DNA of 64,000 nucleotides, taken from positions 22,326,256-22,390,255 of the forward strand of contig CM042544.1 of the NCBI GenBank assembly GCA_023630585.1, in the 5' to 3' direction. Position 1 is the first letter of the stretch; each line of letters opens with the position of its first letter. The notes below the pieces were generated by a model. The model was not told where the DNA came from. It saw nothing but the letters and a program-made list of their open reading frames with translations, and did no database searches. This stretch comes from Cranoglanis bouderius. Taxonomy: Eukaryota > Chordata > Actinopteri > Siluriformes > Cranoglanididae. The translations under genes and the position numbers were made by a program. Below are positions 1 through 9,553 of this stretch, piece by piece.

Positions 1-189
1 GGTTCCCTGACTGAGCACAGCAAGCCCATCAACAGGTACGCTTGTTCTATGGCCCCTCCAGCACTCACATATTCTTCATCAATGGAATCCATAGAGCCGT
101 TAAAAACCTTTTTACACTTACTGCCAATATTGTATTTGGATAAGTAAGGAATAAAACATGACTCTATGCTGTTAACATCATATTTTGTT

Positions 190-400
190 CCACTTATACC
201 ACAGCAATTTGCCAACGATTACAATTTTTCATTTATTGATGAACATGTTGTGGAACATGTGTGTGAGACAAATTAGTTCCTGTTATCACAATATAAACAG
301 TCTCACCAGCATCTGGCTTCTTCTCTCTCTCTCTGAGTTAATAATAAGAAGAAGAAAAAAAAGAAGCTTGTCATGTTACCTAGAAGCCTGAAAGTGCAAC
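190..400 (+). repeat. Dispersed repeat fragment, also present at 48,547-48,800
   Basis: Segments such as CAGCAATTTGCCAA, GTTGTGGAA, AGTTAGTTCCTG or AATTAGTTCCTG, and CCTCACCAGCATCT or CTCACCAGCATCT occur here and again, in the same order and orientation, near 48,570-48,740. The family is unclassified and no ORF is retained. The rest of 1-1044 shows nothing else recognisable. Confidence 0.6.
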
Positions 401-1044
401 GTCCTCTGTCCTGAGGACTTTCCCATGGAGGAAAGCATGGTTTCACCATATCAACGATATGTTTTGTCTTTGTTAAGTAACAAGACCTTTTTTAATCCAT
501 ATTATTACTCTTGGATTATTGCAGAGCATCCTCTATACAAGTCAGTGTTATCCGTTACTGTAGAAATGATAACGTATTAGAACAAGCACATTAATATAAA
601 CCTTTGATCTGGCACTACAAAATTAATTAATGCCACCTAACCAATCCAATTCAAGAATTCAACAGCACTGTGGTATAAACAGTTAGTATTTATCGTCGTA
701 AACAAAGTGTCAAAGTAAATTAAATGTACTGATCCAGCAGTTTTGGATGTAGGACAGGCAGGAAGGACACGAAGGCAGCACAGCTGTTTTGACAACAAAT
801 GCACATAAAATATGTGGCTTTGAGAAAAGGGTATCAAATTTTGTTAATGTGATGTTTTTATAAATATTCATGTTGGGATCTTTGCTTGTGCTTCTGTTCA
901 CATGCTACTGTACACATAGCTTGCCTGTGTATTTTCCTCTGGTTATAAACACTAGATACCCTCTATGGAGCTTACCAGGACTTCATTCTTAGCTCTGTGT
1001 TGCAGAGTACATTGCCTCTGCTTTACTGCTGTGTCAAACAGTTT

Positions 1045-1367
1045 CTACCCTGTCTCATAGTCTTCATTCTTTATCGATGACCGAGGACTTAAAATTCCGT
1101 TTTGAGCTGGACGGTGCAGTTCTGTCGAACAATGTGGGCTGTTCACGTGTGGAGTAATCATCTTCTGGAGCCCATCGAGCATTAAAGAAACAACCCGTTC
1201 TGTAGCCTGTGCATTGGCCTCCATAAGAGATGAAATAAAACGTTCATCACGCTCCTGTTGCTGCTGCATCTGCCTTGCCAGCCACGACTGATGCTGTCTT
1301 TGCAAATTCTCCAGGAAGCTGTAGTGGTCTTGATCAACCTTGCGCCTCTTTTTTCTGACTTTTGATC
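1045..1367 (-). CDS. Myb/SANT-like gene, coding exon 3 with stop
   Basis: 323 nt after a strong pyrimidine tract and CAG acceptor. It encodes the basic nuclear localisation signal, the Gln-rich coiled coil and the C-terminus ending NEDYETG, with stop TAG at 1045-1047. Confidence 0.85.
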
Positions 1368-2581
1368 CTGGAAAAGAAAAAAAAAAAAGAGGTAGTTTGA
1401 CCGGAAGTCTAGTGTATTTTGCTCTTTAAACAGAAATAGCTTTGTGGACGTTTGAATTAATGTGGTTTAAAAATAAATAAATAAATAAATTGATGAACTG
1501 AATACATTTAAGTAGGTTTGACTGACTGACCTGGGGAACGTTGCTGAGGTGCTGATTGTATGAGGTGGGCTGATTCAACTTCCACTTGGATGTCTCTTGT
1601 CTCCGTGTCTTCAGTACCCTCTGTAACCCCAAAGCAGACATGAAGGTTTTTATTTAAGAGTCCGAATAACATGCTATAATTTGAATGTCTCCGTGTTGTG
1701 TGTGTGTGTGTGTGTGTTAGCTAGCTAACCACATGGTAGTTCAACTAAAGAAGTCGGTGTTCGCCTAGGGTTAGTGCGCATGCGCACTTCACTTCTGCAG
1801 GCCCTTAAATAAAATGTTTCTTCATATATTTTAATGCTGGAGGCATTTTCTGATAACAGCATAACCTGCCGATAGTTTTTTTTTTTTTGTTTTGTTTTGT
1901 TTTTGCTGGAAGCATCTCCTTATAAGGTCACAGCGGTATTGTTTTACGAAGGACAGTTTGAAATCGTTTGAACAGAGACGGTTTACAGCATTAAATAATC
2001 ATGACATTCTGTCTAGATTAAATGTAGAGCACTAACTGAACTGTACCAAAATATATATATGGTGATGTGAAGGTACTATCGTGATAAATTCCCTAGTAGC
2101 TGTATGGCTAACGGGCTAATCAGCTGTCCGAGTGTATACAGTGCAGTCAATAAACACAGAAGCGCTCCTCACGCCTACCTGGTGATGATAGCGATGAGGC
2201 CACATCCTCCGCTGTTCGGCTTGGCGTTAGCTCCTGGAAGCCTACATCTACTCCGCTTCCCTCAGTGGCTGAGAAATGGATGGGACCTAAAAGATCTTCG
2301 AGTGTGTCGAAATAGGGGCAGTCCACCGGACTCACCCCACTGCTGCTGCTGCTGTGCCTCTTAGCTCTGAAATAAGACTGCCGCAAGACTTTCCAGCGAC
2401 TGCGGATCTGCTCCACACTCCGTGTGTACCCTGCCAAGGCCATCTTATCTGATAGCTTCTTAAACATGTCACCGTTCCTGTATTTCCTCCCGTCGAGAAG
2501 CTGAAGAATATTCAAATCTTTCATTTCGTCCAGCATAAATGTTGTCTCACTATCGCTCCAAAAATGCTGCTTTGTCGCCAT
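1045..2581 (-). CDS. Myb/SANT-like (trihelix) DNA-binding protein, 3 exons, complete
   Basis: Three minus-strand exons (2179-2581, 1531-1620, 1045-1367) join through GT-AG introns of phase 1 and 1 into 272 codons including the stop (271 aa). Residues 8-75 form a Myb/SANT-like trihelix domain: Trp8 opens helix 1 and a helix around QIRSRWKVLRQSY (Trp63) fits the recognition helix. Ser-rich and acidic linkers follow, then a basic nuclear localisation signal at about 167-175 (KVRKKRRKV), then a Gln-rich predicted coiled coil at about 180-245. The layout resembles MSANTD-type proteins and the Myb-like proteins of Harbinger transposons, so it is probably a nuclear, dimerising DNA-binding factor; its target is unknown. 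The ATG at 2579-2581 is the first in frame and lies in an AAATGGCGAC context. The gene is antisense within what should be a ulk4 intron. No terminal inverted repeats are visible, which favours a host gene over an active transposon. I cannot assign an ortholog. Confidence 0.82.
1531..1620 (-). CDS. Myb/SANT-like gene, coding exon 2
   Basis: 90 nt between acceptor GGTTACAG and donor CCCCAG|GTCAGT, phase 1 on both sides. It encodes an acidic to polar linker beginning EGTEDTETRDI. Confidence 0.8.
1775..1786. promoter_or_regulatory. Perfect palindromic NRF1 motif in intron 1 of the Myb/SANT-like gene
   Basis: TGCGCATGCGCA matches the NRF1 consensus exactly on both strands. It lies in the first intron, about 400 bp downstream of the exon 1 donor. 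CpG-rich motifs of this kind are uncommon in the surrounding AT-rich intron. Confidence 0.45.
2179..2581 (-). CDS. Myb/SANT-like gene, coding exon 1
   Basis: 403 nt from ATG (2579-2581) to a CAG|GTAGGC donor. It encodes the whole trihelix domain plus a Ser-rich and acidic tail ending ASSLSSP, and stops in phase 1. Confidence 0.85.
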
Positions 2582-2686
2582 TTCCCCCCCCCCTCCCTAG
2601 TAATAACGTTAAATGAAACCTGTGGTCCTGTATAAATCTGTTTACAGTTTCCTGGGCAGTTTTTCCCCTCTCTCCGGTTGCCTTCT

Positions 2687-2698
2687 TGCACATGCGCG
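2687..2698 (-). promoter_or_regulatory. NRF1-like site upstream of the Myb/SANT-like start codon
   Basis: The 12-mer TGCACATGCGCG differs at one position from the NRF1 consensus YGCGCAYGCGCR and lies about 105 bp upstream of the ATG at 2581. Function as a promoter element is inferred from position and motif only. Confidence 0.45.
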
Positions 2699-3010
2699 GA
2701 TGCAGGGGGAAAAGAAAGATAATCGGATTGCCCGTATACATGCGATGAGTAACTCGATTAATAAGCGCATGATTGGGGTCCAGCTGCAGCCACACAGACC
2801 AAAGCCATGTCTGAATTTGTTCTCTACTTGACATACAGTGCACTGTTTTGTCCACCATTTTCTAGTGTTGTCTGATTTCTCCAGTGGACAATCATATACT
2901 CTGAGTAGTTCAGTATATTATAACCTGTAGTGCCACAGTATACAGCTGATGCCCACTCCTGCCATGCAAAAGTGGCATAGTTCATTTTGTTCACAAATTT
3001 ACATGAGAAC

Positions 3011-3026
3011 GTCAAAGTGGCCATGC
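3011..3026. repeat. Left target site duplication of the LINE
   Basis: GTCAAAGTGGCCATGC is repeated exactly at 3960-3975 on the other side of the LINE. The bases beyond each copy differ, so the duplication is 16 bp. Confidence 0.9.
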
Positions 3027-3959
3027 AGTGATAAGGTGTGCAGTAGGTGTGACAGAGGAGTTCACGGTGAAGGTGGGACTGCATCAAGGATCGGCTCTGA
3101 GCCCCTTCTTGTTTGCGGTGGTGATGGACAGGCTGACAGATGAGGTCAGACAGGAATCTCCATGGACTATGATGTTTGCGGATGACATTGTGATCTGTAG
3201 TGAGAGCAGGGAGCAGGTGGAGGAAACTCTAGAGAGGTGGAGGTTTGCTCTGGAGAGAAGAGGAATGAAGGTTAGTCGCAGCAAGACAGAATACATGTGT
3301 GTGAATGAGAGGGATCCAAGTGGAACAGTGAGGTTACAGGGAGAAGAGATGAAGAAGGTGCAGGATTTTAAGTACTTAGGGTCAACAGTCCAGAGCAACG
3401 GGGAGTGTGGAAAAGAGGTGAAGAAGCGTGTGCAGGCAGGTTGGAATGGGTGGAGAAAAGTGTCGGGTCTGTTGTGTGATAAAAGAGTACCAGCAAGAAT
3501 GAAAGGAAAGGTGTACAGGACAGTAGTGAGACCAGTGATGTTGTATGGTTTGGAGACAGTTGCACTGAGGAAAAGACAGGAGGAAGAGTTAGAGGTAGCA
3601 GAGCTGAAGATGTTGAGGTTCTCTTTGGGAGTGACGAGGATGGATAGGATCAGGAATGAGTACATCAGGGGGACAGCACATGTGAGATGTTTTGGAGACA
3701 AAGTTAGAGAGGCCAGGTTGAGATGGTTTGGACATGTTCAGAGGAGGGAGAGTGAATATATCGGTAAAAGGATGCTGAGGTTAGAGCTGCCAGGCAGGAG
3801 GCCGAGAGGAAGACCAAAGAGGAGGCTTATGGATGTAGTGAAGGAGGACATGAAGGTAGTCGGTCTGAGAGAAGAGGATGCAGGGGATAGGGCTAGATGG
3901 AGGCAGATGATTCGCTGTGGTGACCCCTGAAGGGAACAGCCGAAAGGAAAAGAAGAGGA
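3027..3959 (+). mobile_element. 5'-truncated non-LTR retrotransposon (LINE), probably RTE-related
   Basis: The 933-bp insertion is flanked by perfect 16-bp direct repeats and is open from its first bases to TGA at 3928-3930. The translation carries reverse transcriptase motif B (QGSALSPFLF), the catalytic motif C (FADD) and the thumb and C-terminal region, ending in RPRGRPKRR and IRCGDP. The endonuclease and the first half of the RT are missing, which fits 5' truncation during target-primed reverse transcription. A short A/G-rich tail follows the stop. No internal stop is present over 300 codons, so the insertion is fairly recent. The RTE assignment rests on remembered family resemblance. Confidence 0.88.
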
Positions 3960-3975
3960 GTCAAAGTGGCCATGC
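3960..3975. repeat. Right target site duplication of the LINE
   Basis: Exact copy of 3011-3026. It marks the 3' boundary of the insertion directly after the A/G-rich tail. Confidence 0.9.
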
Positions 3976-4009
3976 TTGTATATAAATGCATATAAATAGA
4001 TAGATAGAT

Positions 4010-5060
4010 AGCACTTTATTAGAAACACCTGTACACCAACTCATTCGTGCCATTATCTAATCGGCCGATCGTGTGGCAGCAGTGTAATGCATAAAATCAC
4101 GAAGATACACGCCATCAGCTTCGGATAATGTTCACATCAACCATCAGAATAGGGGAAAATGTGATCTCAGAGACTTTGACCATGGCATGATTGTTTGTGC
4201 AAGACGGGCTGGTTTGAGTATCTCTATAACTGCTGATCTCCTGGGATTTTCACACACAACAGTCTCTAGAGTTTACTCAGAATGGTGCAATACAAAAAAG
4301 CATACAATGAGTGACAGTTCTGTGCACAGAAACGCCTTGTTGATGAGAAAGGTCAACAGAGATTGGCCAGACTGATTCGAGCTGACAGAAAGCTACAGTA
4401 ACTCAGATAACCACTCTGTACAGTTGTGGTGAGCAGAAAAGCATCTCAGAATGCACAACATGTCGAACCTTGTAGTGGATGGGCTACAACAGCAGAAGAC
4501 CACGCTGGGTTCCACTTCTGTCAGCCATGAACAGAAAGCTGAGGCTGCAGTGGTCACAGGCTCACCAAAACTGGACAGTTGAAGACTGGAAAAATATAGC
4601 CTGCTCTGATAAATCTCAATTTCTGCTGAGGCACACAAATGGTAGAGTCAGAATTTGGTGCCAACAGCATGAATCCAATGGACCCAGCCTGCCTTGTGTC
4701 AACAGTCCAGGCTGGTGGAGGTGGTGTAATGGTGTGGGGAATGTTTTCTTGGCACACTTTGGGCCCATTACTACCAATCAGTCATCACTTGAATGCCACA
4801 GTCTATTTGAGGTGTTGATTGTGAGTGTTGCTGACCATGTGCATCCCTTCATGGCCACAATTTACCATCTTCTAATGAACTACTTCCAGCATGATAACGC
4901 ACCATGTCACAAAACAAAAGCTGTCTAAAACTGGTTTCATGAACTTGACAATGAGTTCAGTGTTCTTCAGTGGCCTTCCCAGTCACCGGATCTGAATCCA
5001 GTAGAATACCATTGGGATGTGGTAAAGCGAGAGATGGAAAGTGCACCTGAAAATGCACCA
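4010..5060 (+). mobile_element. Degenerate Tc1-like transposon (right end lost)
   Basis: The left end reads ACTTTATTAGAAACACCTGT, a known type of Tc1 terminus. Broken frames then encode a Tc1-type transposase: FSHTTVSRVYSEW from the helix-turn-helix region, WKNIACSDKSQF around the first catalytic Asp, QHDNAPCH around the second, and SPDLNPVE near the Glu. Stop codons and frameshifts (for example at 4373 and 4925) inactivate it. No matching right terminal repeat is visible before about 5100. It begins 35 bp after the LINE target duplication. Confidence 0.8.
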
Positions 5061-6956
5061 ATAGCATTTCTACAGTAGCCTTAACTGAAAATAACCTGAA
5101 ACACCAATTTGTAGTTAGCTAATTGATGTTCGCTAACTGAGCTAACATGCAAGTGTTGTTGGAGTAGATAACATTAGTGGTATGTGAAGTTTATAAAATG
5201 TTGAATAAAGTTGGCTAACTGAAAAAAAACAAGTGTTAGCTAGCTAATATTATCTTAGTTACACCATAGTAACATAGTCCAAAACAGAACTTCTGGCTGT
5301 GTTTAATGGTCTTTTTTTTGTAATACCAAATGAGCAATTTACTCTTGGCAGACAGGGTTTTAGAAGTAGACAGGGATGCAGTACAGATACAGATTTACAA
5401 GTCAGAATTATTTGTCTAGAGTGAGAATTATTGCAGGTGCTGTGCCATTTGCTCTTTTTTCATTCCTTCATTAATCTTCAGTAACTGCTTTATCCTGAAC
5501 AGGGTCATAGATTTTCTTTTTGTTGTGCCATTAAATCAGGACTTGGCAACACCTAAGAAAAAAAAAACACCTAAGAATGTGACACATGGGTCAGTTATCA
5601 TGTCTCGTCTACATAATAAATATGCAAATTGTCATTGCTGCATTTGATTTTTATTTTTGGGTCTTTCTGGTATTTCTTTTTTGTGCACAGCAGCGTATGC
5701 AATACAAAGTGTATGCAATACAAGATGGTGGTGCCTTATTGCATTGACAATTGGCATAAAATCTTTTGCAATTTGCTGGAAATACAGCAGATCAACATTG
5801 GAAGCATTTATCATCTAATTGTTGTCTGATTATAGTCTAATGGTGATTATCAAGTGACACGGAGCTATTTTCCCAAGAAAGCTGAGTCACCGCTACCCCT
5901 GACGCAGCAATTATGTGGAACAGACCTAATTACTCTTGAATTTTACTGTCGACCCAGATACTAATAAGCACAAGCTTGTTATCCACTGACCATGACACCG
6001 TCACTGGAATTTGTACTACACACTGATAAAGGAAGTCTGACACTGCAAGAGGCGTCACAACTTGTTAGCCAAGTTATGTCCAGGTGGAAATGCCATCGTA
6101 ACAGTTACTTTGTTCAGAACAGTGTTCACTCCCATCTTTATTTTGCTCACCTTTCTCCTTGTGAGCCGAAGCAGTGATGGATAGTCTTTGTGGGAATGTG
6201 TGAGTGTGTGTTTTTCTTATCTCCTCCTTATCCCCCTGCTGTTTCTGTAATGGCTCTTCCCGACCTCTCCACACGTTGTCTTTCTTGGTGCTGATAGAGC
6301 ACGTTGTGCTACTGAACTATTCAAATTGATGTCAGCAATTGTAGAACGTTTGTCTGTCGCCACCATCCACATTCCCACCCCCCACCCCAACCCTGGCATC
6401 TATGAGGAGCTATTATGCTCACAATGGTGAAATTAAATTGCGTTTGCCACTGCTTGATAAAGTCCTAAAAAAGAGAAGACCTTCACTTGATGGTTTCCTG
6501 CCGAAATGAGATTGCAAACTGGGGACATTAGCAGGTTCTGTGCACAAGCATGGTCTTTCCTTCATTATTAATCTGGCTAACAGTTCAAACTTTCCAATTA
6601 TCAAGAACTGTTGGCTACTTTTGCCCTCATGCAGGCTGTTCTAAATGTGATTTGCTTTTAAGTAAGTGATGGAGAACCTTTTTCTTAGAGTCATTTAGTG
6701 TTGCTTATATTTTGTACATGGTACACTGTTGGGGATGTAGTTAATGAGATGTGCATTAAACATATTAATTTAGTTATTAACTACATGGCCAGTTCAGGTA
6801 TAAAGCTATTCCTCTGGGCTTTTGTGAGACAAGCTCTTGTGCACAGTGGCATACAGATTTGTGAAGACCGCCTGTTGGAGTCTTATTAGACTGGACAAGG
6901 TGTGTGTGGAACAGATTGCATCCATGGCGAGCAGGTTGTGGAGGTGTCACATGCTC

Positions 6957-6960
<4 letters not shown>
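5061..6960. other. Presumed ulk4 intron, no gene seen
   Basis: AT-rich unique-looking DNA. Open frames are short, lack paired splice sites and show no family resemblance. No complete repeat was recognised. Confidence 0.5.

Positions 6961-7048
<88 letters not shown>
6961..7048. repeat. (TG)n microsatellite, about 44 units
   Basis: Uninterrupted TG dinucleotides over 88 bp. The Cys-Val and Thr-His frames across it are not genes. Confidence 0.97.
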
Positions 7049-7050
<2 letters not shown>

Positions 7051-7453
7051 ACAGAGACATTGAGAGTCTGAGCTGTGTGGTGTGAGACTGAACACTTTCA
7101 TTGTGTGGGTTTGGCAGTTCCACCTGCCAACCTCTGACGGCAACACAGTAGCACTTGGCTGTAGTGTGTCTGAAAATGGACAGTGGAAAAAGTGGATAGA
7201 GAAAGGCAAGTAATCACAGGGAAAAGGTTGGTTTGTTGGTTGGTGGAAGGTGTGTGTGAATCACAGGCCTTAGCAGAGCATGTCCCACAACAGAGCAAAT
7301 TTCTATTTGGTTTCTGCTATATATGAAACCAATTTGCTAATGTGTGAAAATGCTCATTAGACTTTGCCACTATGTCATTACTTAGTCATCTATACTATGG
7401 TGATGTTCAGTGCATGTCAATGTAATGAACCTGACTTGACCCTAAATCAAAAT

Positions 7454-7527
7454 ATTTAAAGCATAACTAGGAGTATACTAGGAGAGGTCTTCACCTCTCC
7501 TAGTATACTCCTAGTTATGCTTTAAAT
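7454..7527. repeat. Perfect 35-bp inverted repeat with a 4-nt loop
   Basis: Arms 7454-7488 and 7493-7527 are exact reverse complements separated by CTTC. The right arm runs directly into AGGGTTAGGGTTAGGG (7528-7543), and CCCTAA also precedes the left arm a few bases out. The origin is unknown; it could be a short foldback element or an inverted duplication. Confidence 0.92.
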
Positions 7528-7543
7528 AGGGTTAGGGTTAGGG
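7528..7543 (+). repeat. Short telomere-like TTAGGG repeat
   Basis: Three GGG tracts separated by TTA follow the perfect hairpin. It is too short to be an interstitial telomere block. Confidence 0.7.
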
Positions 7544-8074
7544 CAGGACACAAGTGTATGTATTCAGCAGCTTCTTTATTTAGAGTAATCCAAACTTCAT
7601 TCATAGTTTCAAACATGGGTCAAATCACAGGCGGGCAACAGAAAAAGAGTCAGGTCTGAGTATTAGCCCATACTCTAATAACAGTATTCCATGGAAATTA
7701 GAAAAAGTGGGAATGGTGCATATCTCTCCTTAATCTAAAATAGTTTAAAACTTACTGCCTAGGGTGCTGTACACAGCTGGGTTATTAATTAATTAGTGTT
7801 AAGTTTGAATCTAAATGTATGTTTTTGTAGTGTATGTTTACTTTTGTAGTCATACTGGTTATTTGTTTTAAGCCACAACATGCAACATGTTCGAGCTTCA
7901 CAGAAGCTGGGCTGGATTGTAAGATTTAAAACATAAAGCAAGGTGCATATGCTTAGGAATTTCAACAGCCAGCTCTTTTGCCGTTTTTCCTGTGCATGGA
8001 TGCATGGACTTATACCATAAAAATAGTATTTGGAGTGAATGGACAGTAATAGTTAGGACATCATGCACTCTATA

Positions 8075-9551
8075 TGTAAATTATTCGATCCCCTGCTGAT
8101 TTTGTACGTTTGCCCACTGACAAAGAAACAACAAAAAAATCCAGAAAATGCGTTTCAAAAAAGTTATAAATTGATTTGCATTTTAATGAATGAAATAAAT
8201 ATTTGACCCCTTCGACTTAGTACTTGCTGGCAAAACCCTTGTTGGCAATAACAGAGGTCAGACGTTTCTTGTAGTTGGCCACCAGGTTTGCACACATCTC
8301 AGGAGGGATTTTGTCCCACTCCTCTTTGCAGATCCTCTCCAAGTCATTAAGGTCTCGAGGCTGACGTTTGGCAGCTCGAACCTTCAGCTCCCTTCACAGA
8401 TTTTCTATAGGATTAAGGTCTGCAGACTGGCTAGGCCACTCCAGGACCTTAATGTGCTTCTTCTTGAGCCACTCCTTTGTTGCCTTGGCTGTGTGTTTTG
8501 GGTCATTGTCATGCTGGAATATCCATCCACGACCCATTTTCAATGCCCTGGCTGAGGGAAGGAGGTTCTCACCCAAGGTTTGAAGGTACGTGGTCCCGTC
8601 CATCGTCCCTTCGATGAGGTGCAGTTGTCCTGTCCCCTTAGCAGAAAAACACCCTAAAGCATAATGTTTCCACCTCCATGTTTGACAGTGGGGATGGTGT
8701 TCTTGGGGTCATAGGCAGCATTCCTCCTCCTCCAAACACGGCCAGTTGAGTTGATGCCAAAGAGCTAGATTTTGGTCTCATCTGACCACAACACTTTCAC
8801 CCAGTTCTCCTCTGAATCATTCAGATGTTCACTGGCAAACTTCAGACGGGCCTGTACATGTGCTTTCTTGAGCAGGGGGACCTTGCAGGCGGCGTAGTGT
8901 GTTACCAATTGTTTTCTTGGTGACTATGGTCCCAGCTGCCTTGAGATCATTAACAAGTTCCTCCTGTGTAGTTCTGGCCTGATTCCTCACCATACTCATG
9001 ATCATTGAAACTCCACGAGGTGAGATCTTGCATGGAGCCCCAGACCGAGGGAGACAGACTGATTTTGTGTTTCTTCCATTTGCGAATAATCGCACCAAAT
9101 GTTGTCACCTTCTCACCAAGCTGCTTGGCGATGGTCTTGTAGCCCATTCCAGCCTTGTGTAGGTCTACAATCTTGTCCCTGACATCCTTGGACAGCTCTT
9201 TGGTCTTGGCCATGGTGGAGAGTTTGGAATCTGATTGATTGATTGCTTCTGTGGACAGGTGTCTTTTATACAGGTAACAAGCTCAAACTAATCTCAGCTC
9301 GTTACCTGTGTAAAAGACACCTGGGAGCCAGAAATCTTGCTGATTGATAGGGCATCAAATACTTATTTCACTCATTAAAATGCAAATCAATTTATAACTT
9401 TTTTTGAAATGTGTTTTTCTGGATTTTTTTGTTTCATTCTGTCTCTCACTGTTAAAATACACCTACCATTAAAATTATAGACTGATCATTTCTTTGTCAG
9501 TGGGCAAACGTACAAAATCAGCAGGGCATCAAATAATTTTTTCCCCCACCG
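8075..9551 (-). mobile_element. Tc1-like transposon, copy 1, inactivated
   Basis: Long terminal inverted repeats contain GATTTTGTACGTTTGCCC and CAGTGGGCAAACGTACAAAA, as does the copy at 21,118-22,515. The right terminus CCCCACCG is followed by TA (9552-9553); the left terminus is eroded. The minus-strand transposase is broken into several frames. Terminal repeats extend inward for about 200 bp, as in IR/DR-type Tc1 elements. Confidence 0.9.
8217..9213 (-). pseudogene. Tc1-like transposase pseudogene (copy 1)
   Basis: It starts MAKTKELSKDVRDKI at 9213, carries the helix-turn-helix DNA-binding part, then frameshifts. The C-terminal third keeps the second Asp (FQHDNDPKH) and Glu (SADLNPIENL) motifs of the DD34E triad in another frame, with 34 residues between them. 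The stop lies near 8217. Frameshifts around 8,880 and 9,060 and a stop in the middle region prevent a functional product. Confidence 0.85.
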
Positions 9552-9553
9552 TA

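Noticed and set aside
5992..6177. Plus-strand frame of 61 codons reading EFVLHTDKGSLTLQEASQLV
   Set aside because: It looks protein-like but has no acceptor before it and only a weak donor inside it, and no family match.
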